From NCBI GenBank assembly GCA_041686915.1, contig JAWLDB010000037.1, positions 1 to 17,595 on the forward strand: a stretch of 17,595 nt of DNA, written 5' to 3'. How positions within the stretch are numbered: position 1 is the first letter of the stretch; every line of letters starts with the position of its first letter. Below are positions 1 to 6,464 of the stretch, piece after piece. The position numbers were made by a program, and so were the translations under genes. This DNA is from JAWLDB01 sp041686915. GTDB taxonomy: Bacteria > Bacillota > UBA994 > UBA5500. The notes under the pieces were generated by a model. It was given only the letters and a program-made list of their open reading frames with translations, was not told the origin of the DNA and searched no databases.

Positions 1-97
1 CAATGTAGTCAGCCATCGTTTGGTTTTTTCGGTTACTGTCCTAAATGCGATCTCAAGCAGGCTGGTGGCGGTAACTAGAGTAGTCCCTATCGCATTC

Positions 98-131
98 AAA
101 AAATCGGGTGACAGGTTTGGTCCTGTCACCC
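98..131 (-). terminator. Intrinsic terminator of the cbiMQO operon
   Basis: On the minus strand a 10-bp perfect stem (GGGTGACAGG / CCTGTCACCC, arms 122-131 and 106-115) with a 6-nt loop is followed by GATTTTTT, a classic rho-independent terminator. The cbiO stop codon (TGA, 126-128) lies inside the first arm, so translation termination and hairpin formation are physically coupled. Positions 1-97 show no recognisable gene. Confidence 0.9.
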
Positions 132-959
132 TTGTTGATTCTCTGTGCATTGCTTCCGCAAGAGCAGCCGTGTCTTATCCAACCGGACGGGTACCTCCGC
201 AAAGTCCAAGCCAGTGAATAGACTCACCAGTGCTGGAGGCTCCAGGTCTGCGGCTTTCAGTTCTACGTCCCTGGTCAGCACCTCTTCCGGCTTTCCCTCG
301 AGGACAAGCCGCCCGCCATGCAGAACGTACACCCGATTAGCTATCTCCGGCACAATATCCAACTCATGGGTGGAGATCACTAATGCAGTTCCATTGGTGC
401 AGTTTAGCCGATTAAGCAGGCGGATTGTCTCTAGGCGCGAACGGCCGTCCAGCCCACTGAATGGTTCATCCAGAACCAACAGCTGCGGTCGAATGGCCAT
501 AGCTCCCGCCAGGGCAACCTTCTGTTTTTGTCCTCCGCTTAAGTAATGCGGTATCTTGCTTAGTAACGCTGCAACGCCCATTTCCTCTGCCACCGCAGCT
601 ACGCGGCTTTCCACGTCAACCCGGGGCAGTCCTTGGGCTCGCAGTGCAAAGGCTATGTCGTCATAAACTGTGGGGCCGATAATCTGTTCATCAGGGTTCT
701 GCAAAACAGCACTAACCGCGGTTCTTAGGCGTGCAAAGTCTTTGACCGGATCACAGCCGAGAACCCGCACTTCACCCTCAGCCGGCTGCAGCAGGCCAAG
801 AATGTGCTTAAGCAAGGTAGTCTTACCTGTGCCGGTAGCACCAATCAGGGCTACCCGCTCGCCAGCCTGTACAAGGAAGGGCAGGCCGTGCAGCTTTACT
901 TCCGTTTGGTCATGGTAGACATGACGCAAGTTTTTGATGGAAACAACCGGATTAGCCAA
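126..959 (-). CDS. cbiO: Energy-coupling factor ATPase, cobalt/nickel (CbiO-like)
   Basis: This is the ATP-binding subunit that powers an ECF-type metal importer on the cytoplasmic face of the membrane. The 277-residue protein has every ABC ATPase motif: Walker A GATGTGKT (40-47), Q-loop LQNPDEQ (about 86-92), signature LSGGQ (140-144), Walker B LLVLDEP (160-166) and switch His198. The LQNPDEQ and DDIAFA stretches are typical of the CbiO/EcfA family. The start is TTG, with GGGGGTGA about 6 nt upstream. It overlaps the end of cbiQ by 8 bp, so the two are translationally coupled. It is the last gene of the operon and runs into an intrinsic terminator. CbiO is preferred over a vitamin-type EcfA because a CbiM-type gene lies in the same operon; whether the metal is Co or Ni is not visible. 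Confidence 0.95.
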   Translation of the reverse strand: MANPVVSIKNLRHVYHDQTEVKLHGLPFLVQAGERVALIGATGTGKTTLLKHILGLLQPAEGEVRVLGCDPVKDFARLRTAVSAVLQNPDEQIIGPTVYDDIAFALRAQGLPRVDVESRVAAVAEEMGVAALLSKIPHYLSGGQKQKVALAGAMAIRPQLLVLDEPFSGLDGRSRLETIRLLNRLNCTNGTALVISTHELDIVPEIANRVYVLHGGRLVLEGKPEEVLTRDVELKAADLEPPALVSLFTGLDFAEVPVRLDKTRLLLRKQCTENQQG

Positions 960-1659
960 GAAGACTCACCCCCATAGTCAAACCGGACAAGACAGCCAGT
1001 CCAAGGCACTCCCTGAGGATCAGCTTCTTCGGTCGTTCAGCACAAACTATTTGTCCCTTGTAGCCTCGCAGTGTGTAGGCCTGATGCAGGCGCTCACCCA
1101 TGCTGATCGTCTGCACGAACATCAAGCCTAAAACAGACACGGTCGCCCGTATACTAAACCAGCAATTGCGCCAGCTCAAGGCACCCCGCAGCCGCATGCT
1201 GAGTAACAACCGGTCCAGCGTACCCACGAGCAAAAAGAACATCCGGTAGGTCAAGAAGATGGCATCAACTAGGAATGCGGGCAGCACACGTGAGATTACC
1301 GCTAACAGCAGGGGGTAAGGGGTCGTAGATATTAGGATAAGCAGCACTAAGGCGCTACTGGCTGCACGCAGTGGGACAACTACTGCCAGGGCAGGGGACG
1401 TCTGCAGTTGCGCCAAGGCAAACGGAAGGCTGAAAAAAGTAGGATACGTTGCCATAGACAGCAGTCGCGCGAATGGTAAGCTTGCCCAAAAGAGCAACAA
1501 GAGTAAAAACAGGCCAAAAATACCTATAGACAGTAAGCTTTGCGAAATAATAATCCCAACAAGCAACACTACACCAGCCGAAATCTTTATCGTCGTAGAG
1601 ATACTATGCAAACGTCCCTGGCCGCTAGTTGCCAGCAAGTCTATGTAAGCCAGCTTCAC
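952..1659 (-). CDS. cbiQ: ECF transporter transmembrane component (CbiQ-like)
   Basis: This 235-residue integral membrane protein is the T component that couples the ATPase to the substrate-binding subunit CbiM. It has several hydrophobic segments (about residues 20-60, 70-90, 95-115 and 125-150, plus one at the C-terminus). It also has two Arg-Gly coupling-helix motifs typical of EcfT: MRLRGA around 176-181 and TLRGYKG around 197-203, which in known structures sit in the grooves of the ATPases. The start is GTG with a strong GGAGGGG Shine-Dalgarno 5 nt upstream. It lies 19 bp after cbiM and overlaps cbiO by 8 bp, so the three form one operon. The family assignment is firm; metal specificity is inferred from CbiM. 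Confidence 0.92.
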   Translation of the reverse strand: MKLAYIDLLATSGQGRLHSISTTIKISAGVVLLVGIIISQSLLSIGIFGLFLLLLLFWASLPFARLLSMATYPTFFSLPFALAQLQTSPALAVVVPLRAASSALVLLILISTTPYPLLLAVISRVLPAFLVDAIFLTYRMFFLLVGTLDRLLLSMRLRGALSWRNCWFSIRATVSVLGLMFVQTISMGERLHQAYTLRGYKGQIVCAERPKKLILRECLGLAVLSGLTMGVSLLG

Positions 1660-1678
1660 TAGTTCCCCTCCTCCATGG

Positions 1679-2446
1679 TTACTCCACCAGTGACAGCTGC
1701 AACAGATCAGGCCTAACCCTGCTGAGATAGCCTACTATTCCCCAAGTGGCCAAAGCCTCTATCAATAGTCCAAGTAGGAGAACCAGAACCAGACCTCCCA
1801 GCCCCACCATTCCCCACAAGTTGAAACTGTTCACCGCTTCGCCGAAAGTAGCCTGTGCCAACTCATGAGTATGTTCGTGATCGTGGTGCCCATGTTCGTG
1901 TTGCGTAACCGGCGCATGTTCCTCTAGTTCCTCATGGTGCGAGTGTGGCAGGGCAGCAGTCCAAAGGCCTGTGCTTGCACCTACCAGACTGATGGAAAGA
2001 GTGATGGAAAGTAGCAAAGATAACGCTGCTGCCAGCATAGTGCGCCAAGCTAGCCGTCGTTGCTGGAATAGACGGTGGAACAGGTACCAACCAAGGGCAG
2101 CTTCGCAACTTAGGATCAGGGTATTAACACCAACCGTTGTGATACCACCGTGCCCAAGTAGAGCGAGCAGGATATTGACCACGAATATGGTCAGCAGTGA
2201 CAAGGATGGCCCAGCGATTATGCCGATCAGCACAGTAAGGTTCAGGTGCAAGGGGAGAGGGCCGAGAGGGACCGACATGGTAAGCAGCATCAAGGCGCCT
2301 ATGGCTCCAATGAAAGGCAGCTTACGCCGCGCCTGTTCCCCCTGCAAGTTGCGCATGGCGAGAAATAACAGCAGCGCGGTTACAGCATAGCCGGACAGCC
2401 ACCAGAACAAAGGAAGGGTACCGTCGGGAAGGTGAATGTGGCTCAT
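1679..2446 (-). CDS. cbiM: Cobalt/nickel substrate-binding membrane protein CbiM, with a His-rich loop
   Basis: This is the S component that binds the metal ion and spans the membrane. I start it at the ATG at 2446, because the family N-terminus MSHIHLPDGTLP begins there and a GCAGGAGGTG Shine-Dalgarno lies just upstream; the open frame extends to 2536 without such support. If the initiator Met is removed, the N-terminus is Ser-His-Ile-His, close to the N-terminal His arrangement that chelates Ni/Co in known NikM/CbiM proteins. The 255-residue protein has about six to seven hydrophobic segments. Between the last two is a hydrophilic stretch (about 168-195) with 11 histidines, including HEHGHHDHEHTHE, presumably a metal-capturing loop. 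No separate cbiN gene is present, so this loop or the C-terminal segment may replace it (inference). It could equally be called NikM. Confidence 0.93.
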   Translation of the reverse strand: MSHIHLPDGTLPLFWWLSGYAVTALLLFLAMRNLQGEQARRKLPFIGAIGALMLLTMSVPLGPLPLHLNLTVLIGIIAGPSLSLLTIFVVNILLALLGHGGITTVGVNTLILSCEAALGWYLFHRLFQQRRLAWRTMLAAALSLLLSITLSISLVGASTGLWTAALPHSHHEELEEHAPVTQHEHGHHDHEHTHELAQATFGEAVNSFNLWGMVGLGGLVLVLLLGLLIEALATWGIVGYLSRVRPDLLQLSLVE

Positions 2447-2457
2447 AACACACCTCC

Positions 2458-2472
2458 TGCAAATGATTTGCA
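2458..2472 (-). promoter_or_regulatory. Fur/Nur-family-like operator of cbiMQO
   Basis: A perfect 15-bp palindrome (TGCAAAT-G-ATTTGCA on the plus strand) has the 7-1-7 layout of Fur-family boxes. On the minus strand, with one more base, it reads TTGCAA-N5-TTGCAg, close to the Nur box (tTGCaa-N5-ttGCAA) of nickel-responsive Fur homologues as I recall it. It sits immediately upstream of the cbiM Shine-Dalgarno and just downstream of a possible -10 (TACAAT, minus strand, 2483-2478). Metal-dependent repression of the importer would fit. The regulator gene is not in this window. Confidence 0.55.
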
Positions 2473-2626
2473 ATTGGATTGTATGCGCCGCCGGTTCAAC
2501 ACATGCCGACAAATAACCGCAAACCATATCGGTCAAGCCAGAAAATATGAAGGTAAACCCTCCAGTTATACACCACCCTCTGGGTCTTACTGTAAAATGG
2601 GATGAATACGAGAAAGGGGCGATGCT

Positions 2627-5182
2627 ATGCAGGACTTTATTCTAGTCAAAGGTGCGCGTGAGAACAACCTCAAGAACATTACCCTGCAGATACCGAAGAA
2701 CAAGCTGGTAGTTATGACGGGGTTGTCCGGATCAGGTAAATCCACCTTAGCCTTTGACACTTTGCAGAAGGAATGTCAGCGTCAGTATATGGAGTCGATG
2801 GGTTTGGTCACCGACTTGCTTAGCAAGCCAAAGGTCGAAAGCATCTCTGGACTATCGCCCTCTATCAGCGTGGGGCAGCACCTAACCAACCGCAACCCTC
2901 GTTCCACCGTAGGCACCATGACAGAAGTTTTTACATACATTCGCGTGCTCTATGCCAAGCTGGGTGAGCGCCCATGCTCAAACTGCGGAACAACTATTAG
3001 GCCGTCCTTTGTGGCGGGTGATGACCTGGAGCTCGATGCTTGGGACGAGGGTGGGTCAGTCGATGAAGGGCTAGAAGAGCTCGCGGATGCAGTCTCTATC
3101 CCGTGCCCGGCCTGCGGTACCCGGCTACCTGAAATGAACATGGCACATTTCTCCTTCAACAAGCCCCAGGGTGCATGCCCTACCTGTATGGGTCTAGGGG
3201 TGACCAGTCAGCCAAATCTGGGTGCTATCCTGGATGATGAGCTGGGCCTTCTGGATGGAGCTGTTAAGACCTTTGACAAGGGACTAGCCAAGTTCTACTC
3301 CAATTCCCTGCGTGAGGCAGCTGGCTACTTTAGTTTCACCTTTGACCCTGAGCAGCCGGTGCGGGAATACGGCCAGGTGCAACGTGATGTGCTGCTCTAT
3401 GGCACCAGCAGCCCGGAGTTCCTGCGCCACTTCCCGGGTGTTGAGCCACCGACCAATGCCTTCAACGGGCGCTTTTCGGGCGTGATTACCGGTCTGATGC
3501 AGAAATACGCTGAGCACTCGCGCGACGATGCCTCCCGCGCCAAGCTGGAGAAGTTCCTCAGCCAGCAGACCTGCCCAGACTGCCAAGGTATGCGCCTGCG
3601 AGAGGAGAGTAGGCAGGTGACGGTGTGTGGTCGGAATATCATCGAGCTGTCGGAACTATCGCTGGATGACCTTAGTGGTTGGATTAGTTCTGTGAGCGAT
3701 GCCATTCCCCAGGAAGGTCTGACAATTGTCCGGCCGATCGTGGACGACTTGTCCGGTAGGGTGAAACGGCTGATCGACGTCGGAGTGGGGTATCTATCCA
3801 TGGATCGGGCTGCGTTATCGCTTTCGGGCGGAGAAGCCCAGCGCCTGCGCTTGGCCGCCTTGCTCGGGTCGGGACTGACCGGCGTGCTCTATGTGTTGGA
3901 CGAGCCCACTACCGGTCTGCACTCCCGCGATACCGAAAAGCTGCTAAAGGTGCTGAAACAGCTGCGCAACCTTGGGAACACAGTGCTGGTAATAGAGCAC
4001 GACCTGGAGGTGATGCAGGCTGCGGATTACATCATCGACATCGGTCCCGGAGCCGGCAAGCACGGCGGTGAGGTTGTAGCCGTGGGCACGCCTGAGGAAG
4101 TGCGCCGGTGCGCTGAGTCTGTTACTGGCCGCTACCTTGCGGGCAGCGACTTAATACCCGTGCCCGAGGAGAGAAGAGAAGGGTCTGGAGAGACTTTGAC
4201 GGTACATGATGCTACCGAGCATAACCTAACGGGCGTCACCGCAAGTATTCCTCTTGGTACGTTGACAGCGCTCACCGGTGTTTCCGGTTCGGGCAAGTCT
4301 ACTTTGCTCTTTGATATCCTCGACCGCGCCGGCCGCCAGCGCTTCTACGGTGCGACTGACGTGCCCGGCAAGCACGGCAGCATCAGTGGCTGGGAGCATA
4401 TAGATAAACTGATTACGATAGACCAGACTGCTATCGGGCGGGTCCCTCGTTCGAACGCGGCTACCTATACAGATGCATTCACCGCCATTCGTAACGTGTT
4501 TGCCGGCTTGCCAGAAGCTGTGGAACACGGACTGCAAGCTCGCCACTTTTCCTTCAACGTGTCTGGCGGTCGCTGCGAGAAGTGCCAGGGGGCAGGGGTC
4601 ATCACCATCAACATGCACTTCCTGCCTGATGTAGAGGTGCTCTGCCCGAAGTGTCGTGGCAAGCGGTTCCTGCCAGAAGTATTGGCTGTGAAGTACCGCG
4701 GAGCCAGCATTTCGGACGTACTGAACATGAGCATCGGCGAGGCGAATGAACTCTTCCGAGAAGAAGCCTCTGTCGCCGACAAGCTCGACCTGCTGGAGCA
4801 GGTCGGCCTGGGCTACCTGCAGCTTGGTCAGCCGGCTACCACGCTTTCCGGTGGTGAGGCGCAGCGCATCAAGCTGGCCAAGGAACTCTCGCGCAAGAGC
4901 AAAGGGCATACCCTTTACCTGCTGGACGAACCTACGGTCGGCCTGCACCCGCACGATGCCAAGAAGCTGTTGGCACTGCTGCAGCGACTCGTGGACGCAG
5001 ACAACACCGTGGTCGTAATCGAACACAACCTTGATATCGTCAAGGCAGCCGACTGGGTAATCGACTTTGGCCCGGAAGGCGGCCACGCCGGCGGGCAGAT
5101 CATAGCCTGCGGCACGCCGGAACAGGTAGCTCAGTCTGACGTATCGGTGACGGGCAAGCTGCTGCGCAAGATGTTGAGGTAG
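2627..5182 (+). CDS. UvrA-like excinuclease ATPase lacking most of the UvrB-binding domain
   Basis: This double-ABC-domain DNA-binding ATPase of the UvrA family has 851 residues, against about 940 for housekeeping UvrA. Visible in order: first Walker A GLSGSGKST (32-40); a zinc module with C117/C120 and C160/C163; CPTC at 184-187; a first signature LSGGEAQRLRLA with VLDEPTTGLH; a second Walker A GVSGSGKST (about 550); a CEKC-19-CPKC zinc finger of the damage-recognition type; and a second signature LSGGEAQRIKLA with LLDEPTVGLH. Only about 40 residues separate the two CxxC pairs of the first zinc module, where canonical UvrA carries the roughly 120-residue UvrB-binding domain. This is the class II UvrA (UvrA2/DrrC-like) architecture, linked in other bacteria to damage or drug tolerance. 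GAAAGGGG lies 7 nt before the ATG. It stands alone, divergent from cbiM; its stop codon lies in a repeat copy. Confidence 0.93.
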   Translation: MQDFILVKGARENNLKNITLQIPKNKLVVMTGLSGSGKSTLAFDTLQKECQRQYMESMGLVTDLLSKPKVESISGLSPSISVGQHLTNRNPRSTVGTMTEVFTYIRVLYAKLGERPCSNCGTTIRPSFVAGDDLELDAWDEGGSVDEGLEELADAVSIPCPACGTRLPEMNMAHFSFNKPQGACPTCMGLGVTSQPNLGAILDDELGLLDGAVKTFDKGLAKFYSNSLREAAGYFSFTFDPEQPVREYGQVQRDVLLYGTSSPEFLRHFPGVEPPTNAFNGRFSGVITGLMQKYAEHSRDDASRAKLEKFLSQQTCPDCQGMRLREESRQVTVCGRNIIELSELSLDDLSGWISSVSDAIPQEGLTIVRPIVDDLSGRVKRLIDVGVGYLSMDRAALSLSGGEAQRLRLAALLGSGLTGVLYVLDEPTTGLHSRDTEKLLKVLKQLRNLGNTVLVIEHDLEVMQAADYIIDIGPGAGKHGGEVVAVGTPEEVRRCAESVTGRYLAGSDLIPVPEERREGSGETLTVHDATEHNLTGVTASIPLGTLTALTGVSGSGKSTLLFDILDRAGRQRFYGATDVPGKHGSISGWEHIDKLITIDQTAIGRVPRSNAATYTDAFTAIRNVFAGLPEAVEHGLQARHFSFNVSGGRCEKCQGAGVITINMHFLPDVEVLCPKCRGKRFLPEVLAVKYRGASISDVLNMSIGEANELFREEASVADKLDLLEQVGLGYLQLGQPATTLSGGEAQRIKLAKELSRKSKGHTLYLLDEPTVGLHPHDAKKLLALLQRLVDADNTVVVIEHNLDIVKAADWVIDFGPEGGHAGGQIIACGTPEQVAQSDVSVTGKLLRKMLR

Positions 5183-5203
5183 GGGCCGGATCCTATCCGA
5201 CCC
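5179..5203 (+). repeat. GTAG hairpin repeat, copy 1
   Basis: GTAG is followed by an 8-nt arm GGGCCGGA, loop TCCTA and arm TCCGACCC (one C/A mismatch). The TAG of the leading GTAG is the uvrA stop codon. It is homologous to copy 4: 21 of 25 positions match, and the differences fall in the paired arms. Confidence 0.75.
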
Positions 5204-5231
5204 ACGTGATCCGCATTCCCATCTTTCAGGT

Positions 5232-5256
5232 GTAGGGGCAGAATTTCATTCTGCCC
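5232..5256 (+). repeat. GTAG hairpin repeat, copy 2
   Basis: GTAG, arm GGGCAGAA, loop TTTCA, arm TTCTGCCC (perfect 8-bp stem). It is paired tail-to-tail with copy 3, one nucleotide away. Together they form a 51-bp element (5232-5282) with 11-bp perfect terminal inverted repeats, GTAGGGGCAGA / TCTGCCCCTAC. Confidence 0.85.
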
Positions 5257-5257
5257 A

Positions 5258-5282
5258 GGGCAGAGTACAACTCTGCCCCTAC
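5258..5282 (-). repeat. GTAG hairpin repeat, copy 3
   Basis: On the minus strand: GTAG, arm GGGCAGAG, loop TTGTA, arm CTCTGCCC (perfect 8-bp stem, extendable to 9 bp). It lies tail-to-tail with copy 2, so the pair could fold as two hairpins or as one long outer stem. Confidence 0.85.
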
Positions 5283-5324
5283 TTACAGTGAGTTCAAGTT
5301 CCAGAAGGAGAGGAGACATCACGC

Positions 5325-6071
5325 ATGCACAATGACGCGCTGAACTATCTATTGGATAGCGCCAAAGCCGGCGGCTGCGAGGTTGCAGCTTGCCCCAGCG
5401 GGTGGATTGTTAGCCAGCCCCATATTACCTGGCCGATCTTCAGTTGGGCGCTGCCCGCCCCGCCGAACATTGCTCCCGACAAAGTGAAGGGAGCTGTAAG
5501 AGAACTCAGCCTGACCTTGGAAGCCAGGCAGCGCAAACCATCATTCGTCGTTCCAACAGATTGGGAAGCCTTGATGAAGCCAACGCTCGAGCAGATGCAG
5601 CTAACACCTCACGAACTGCACCATGTGTATATGGCAGGCAGTCATGAGCTCTCTCCGAAGCTCACGCAACATGTCGAGGTTATCCGGGCCAAAGAACCAG
5701 AGGCCTGGCTGGAGTTGCTTCTGGACGGCTTCGACGTGCCCGAGGAAGGGCGTGCTCCGTTCAGACGAGCGCATGCGCATATCCTGGCCGGCGACTCACG
5801 GGCTTATCTCTATGAGGCCATAATCGATGGTCAGCGGGCAGGGGCCGCTCTCCTCTGGGTCGACAACGGGGTAGCTGGCCTGAACACAGCTACGGTAAAA
5901 CCTGAGTTCAGGCGCCGTGGTGTTTACACGGCCCTGTTTGCCGCTAGAATACAACAAGGCACAAACCTTGGCCTTGATACCTTCGCTACCGAAACTGCCC
6001 AACCCGCGGTGGAGAGAGTAGCTAGCCAGTGGGGTTTCTCCAAAGCGGTGAGTTTCCGCATGTGGTTCTAG
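5325..6071 (+). CDS. GNAT-family N-acetyltransferase
   Basis: A predicted 248-residue cytosolic acetyl-CoA-dependent acyltransferase; the substrate is unknown. The C-terminal third (about 155-248) has the GNAT core: a strand GVAGLNTATVKP, then the acetyl-CoA pyrophosphate-binding turn EFRRRGVYTAL (194-204), a helix, and a final TAQPAVERVASQWGF stretch (the usual 'N-x-x-A-x-x-x-Y-x-x-x-GF' region). The last position of the R-x-x-G-x-G/A motif is Tyr here, as in a subset of the family. The N-terminal half (1-150) matches nothing I recognise and may confer specificity. AGGAG lies 9 nt upstream of the ATG. The gene stands alone, with GTAG hairpin repeats on both sides and a very strong hairpin right after its stop codon. 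Confidence 0.82.
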   Translation: MHNDALNYLLDSAKAGGCEVAACPSGWIVSQPHITWPIFSWALPAPPNIAPDKVKGAVRELSLTLEARQRKPSFVVPTDWEALMKPTLEQMQLTPHELHHVYMAGSHELSPKLTQHVEVIRAKEPEAWLELLLDGFDVPEEGRAPFRRAHAHILAGDSRAYLYEAIIDGQRAGAALLWVDNGVAGLNTATVKPEFRRRGVYTALFAARIQQGTNLGLDTFATETAQPAVERVASQWGFSKAVSFRMWF

Positions 6072-6072
6072 T

Positions 6073-6113
6073 GAAAGTGGGGCAAGGGAACGACGGTCCC
6101 TTGCCCCACTTTC
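6073..6113 (+). terminator. Strong hairpin after the GNAT gene, possible terminator
   Basis: A 17-bp perfect stem (6073-6089 with 6097-6113) encloses a 7-nt loop, starting 2 bp after the GNAT stop codon. The arm contains GTGGGGCAAGGGA. There is no U-tract on either side, so it is not a textbook intrinsic terminator. It could act as an mRNA 3'-end stabiliser or a bidirectional transcription barrier. Confidence 0.6.
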
Positions 6114-6147
6114 GCACTCATTCCATTCCGTCCGCCTGACTCCCAGC

Positions 6148-6172
6148 GGGATGGATAGGATCCATCCCCTAC
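6148..6172 (-). repeat. GTAG hairpin repeat, copy 4
   Basis: On the minus strand: GTAG, arm GGGATGGA, loop TCCTA, arm TCCATCCC (perfect 8-bp stem). It has the same loop and outer arm bases as copy 1. It faces copy 5 head-to-head across 24 bp (CCCCTACG at 6166-6173, CGTAGGGG at 6196-6203). Confidence 0.8.
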
Positions 6173-6196
6173 GAACGAACGAATGGTCCAATTCGC

Positions 6197-6219
6197 GTAG
6201 GGGCGCGGCTGCCGCGCCC
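6197..6219 (+). repeat. GTAG hairpin repeat, copy 5
   Basis: GTAG, arm GGGCGCGG, loop CTG, arm CCGCGCCC (perfect 8-bp stem, 3-nt loop). It follows the family layout with a loop two bases shorter. Confidence 0.75.
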
Positions 6220-6247
6220 GCCCGACCCAAGCACCCATCATTCACAT

Positions 6248-6272
6248 GTAGGGGCTGCCCACCGGTCAGCCC
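6248..6272 (+). repeat. GTAG hairpin repeat, copy 6
   Basis: GTAG, arm GGGCTGCC, loop CACCG, arm GTCAGCCC (one mismatch). It is the last copy before the padR promoter. From here to about 6394 I see nothing recognisable. Confidence 0.65.
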
Positions 6273-6394
6273 GCGACCCACAACATTTAACCCTCACCCG
6301 AGTCTCCTTGCATGAGTACCACCCTTAAGACAAAGTAAACGTGCCCGTGCCCTATTCGTTCCACTTTCCCATGTTCACACTTCCCACATCCCCC

Positions 6395-6423
6395 TTGACA
6401 TACCTAGAACCCCGAGGTAAATT
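6395..6423 (+). promoter_or_regulatory. SigA-type promoter of the padR operon
   Basis: A perfect -35 TTGACA (6395-6400), a 17-bp spacer and a weaker -10 TAAATT (6418-6423). The spacer and -10 are covered by the operator-like repeats at 6400-6444, which suits repression by PadR. Confidence 0.7.
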
Positions 6424-6444
6424 ATACCTAGAAGTTCAAGGTAT
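6400..6444 (+). promoter_or_regulatory. Tandem palindromic operators, probable PadR autoregulatory sites
   Basis: Two 21-bp sites start 24 bp apart. Site 2 (6424-6444) reads ATACCT-A-GAA-G-TTC-A-AGGTAT and is symmetric except at its centre and one pair. Site 1 (6400-6420) shares the left half ATACCTAGAA exactly and ends GAGGTAA. Site 1 covers the promoter spacer and start of the -10; site 2 covers the expected transcription start. Binding by the adjacent PadR protein is inferred. Confidence 0.6.
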
Positions 6445-6464
6445 GACGCGGGAGGTGTTGCAGA

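Noticed and set aside
2447..2536. N-terminal extension of CbiM to 2536
   Set aside because: The family N-terminus and Shine-Dalgarno place the start at 2446, and the extension would translate the operator region.
2566..2598. Promoter for the uvrA-like gene (TTATAC ... TAAAAT)
   Set aside because: The spacing is about 21 bp and the -35 is weak; not good enough to annotate.
4226..5086. 286-codon open frame on the minus strand inside the uvrA-like gene
   Set aside because: It is antisense to the conserved second ATPase half, has no Shine-Dalgarno and no recognisable domain; it is a by-product of codon bias.
5796..6281. 161-codon minus-strand frame over the GNAT end and the repeats
   Set aside because: It translates hairpin repeats and the antisense of the conserved GNAT core; no coding signal.
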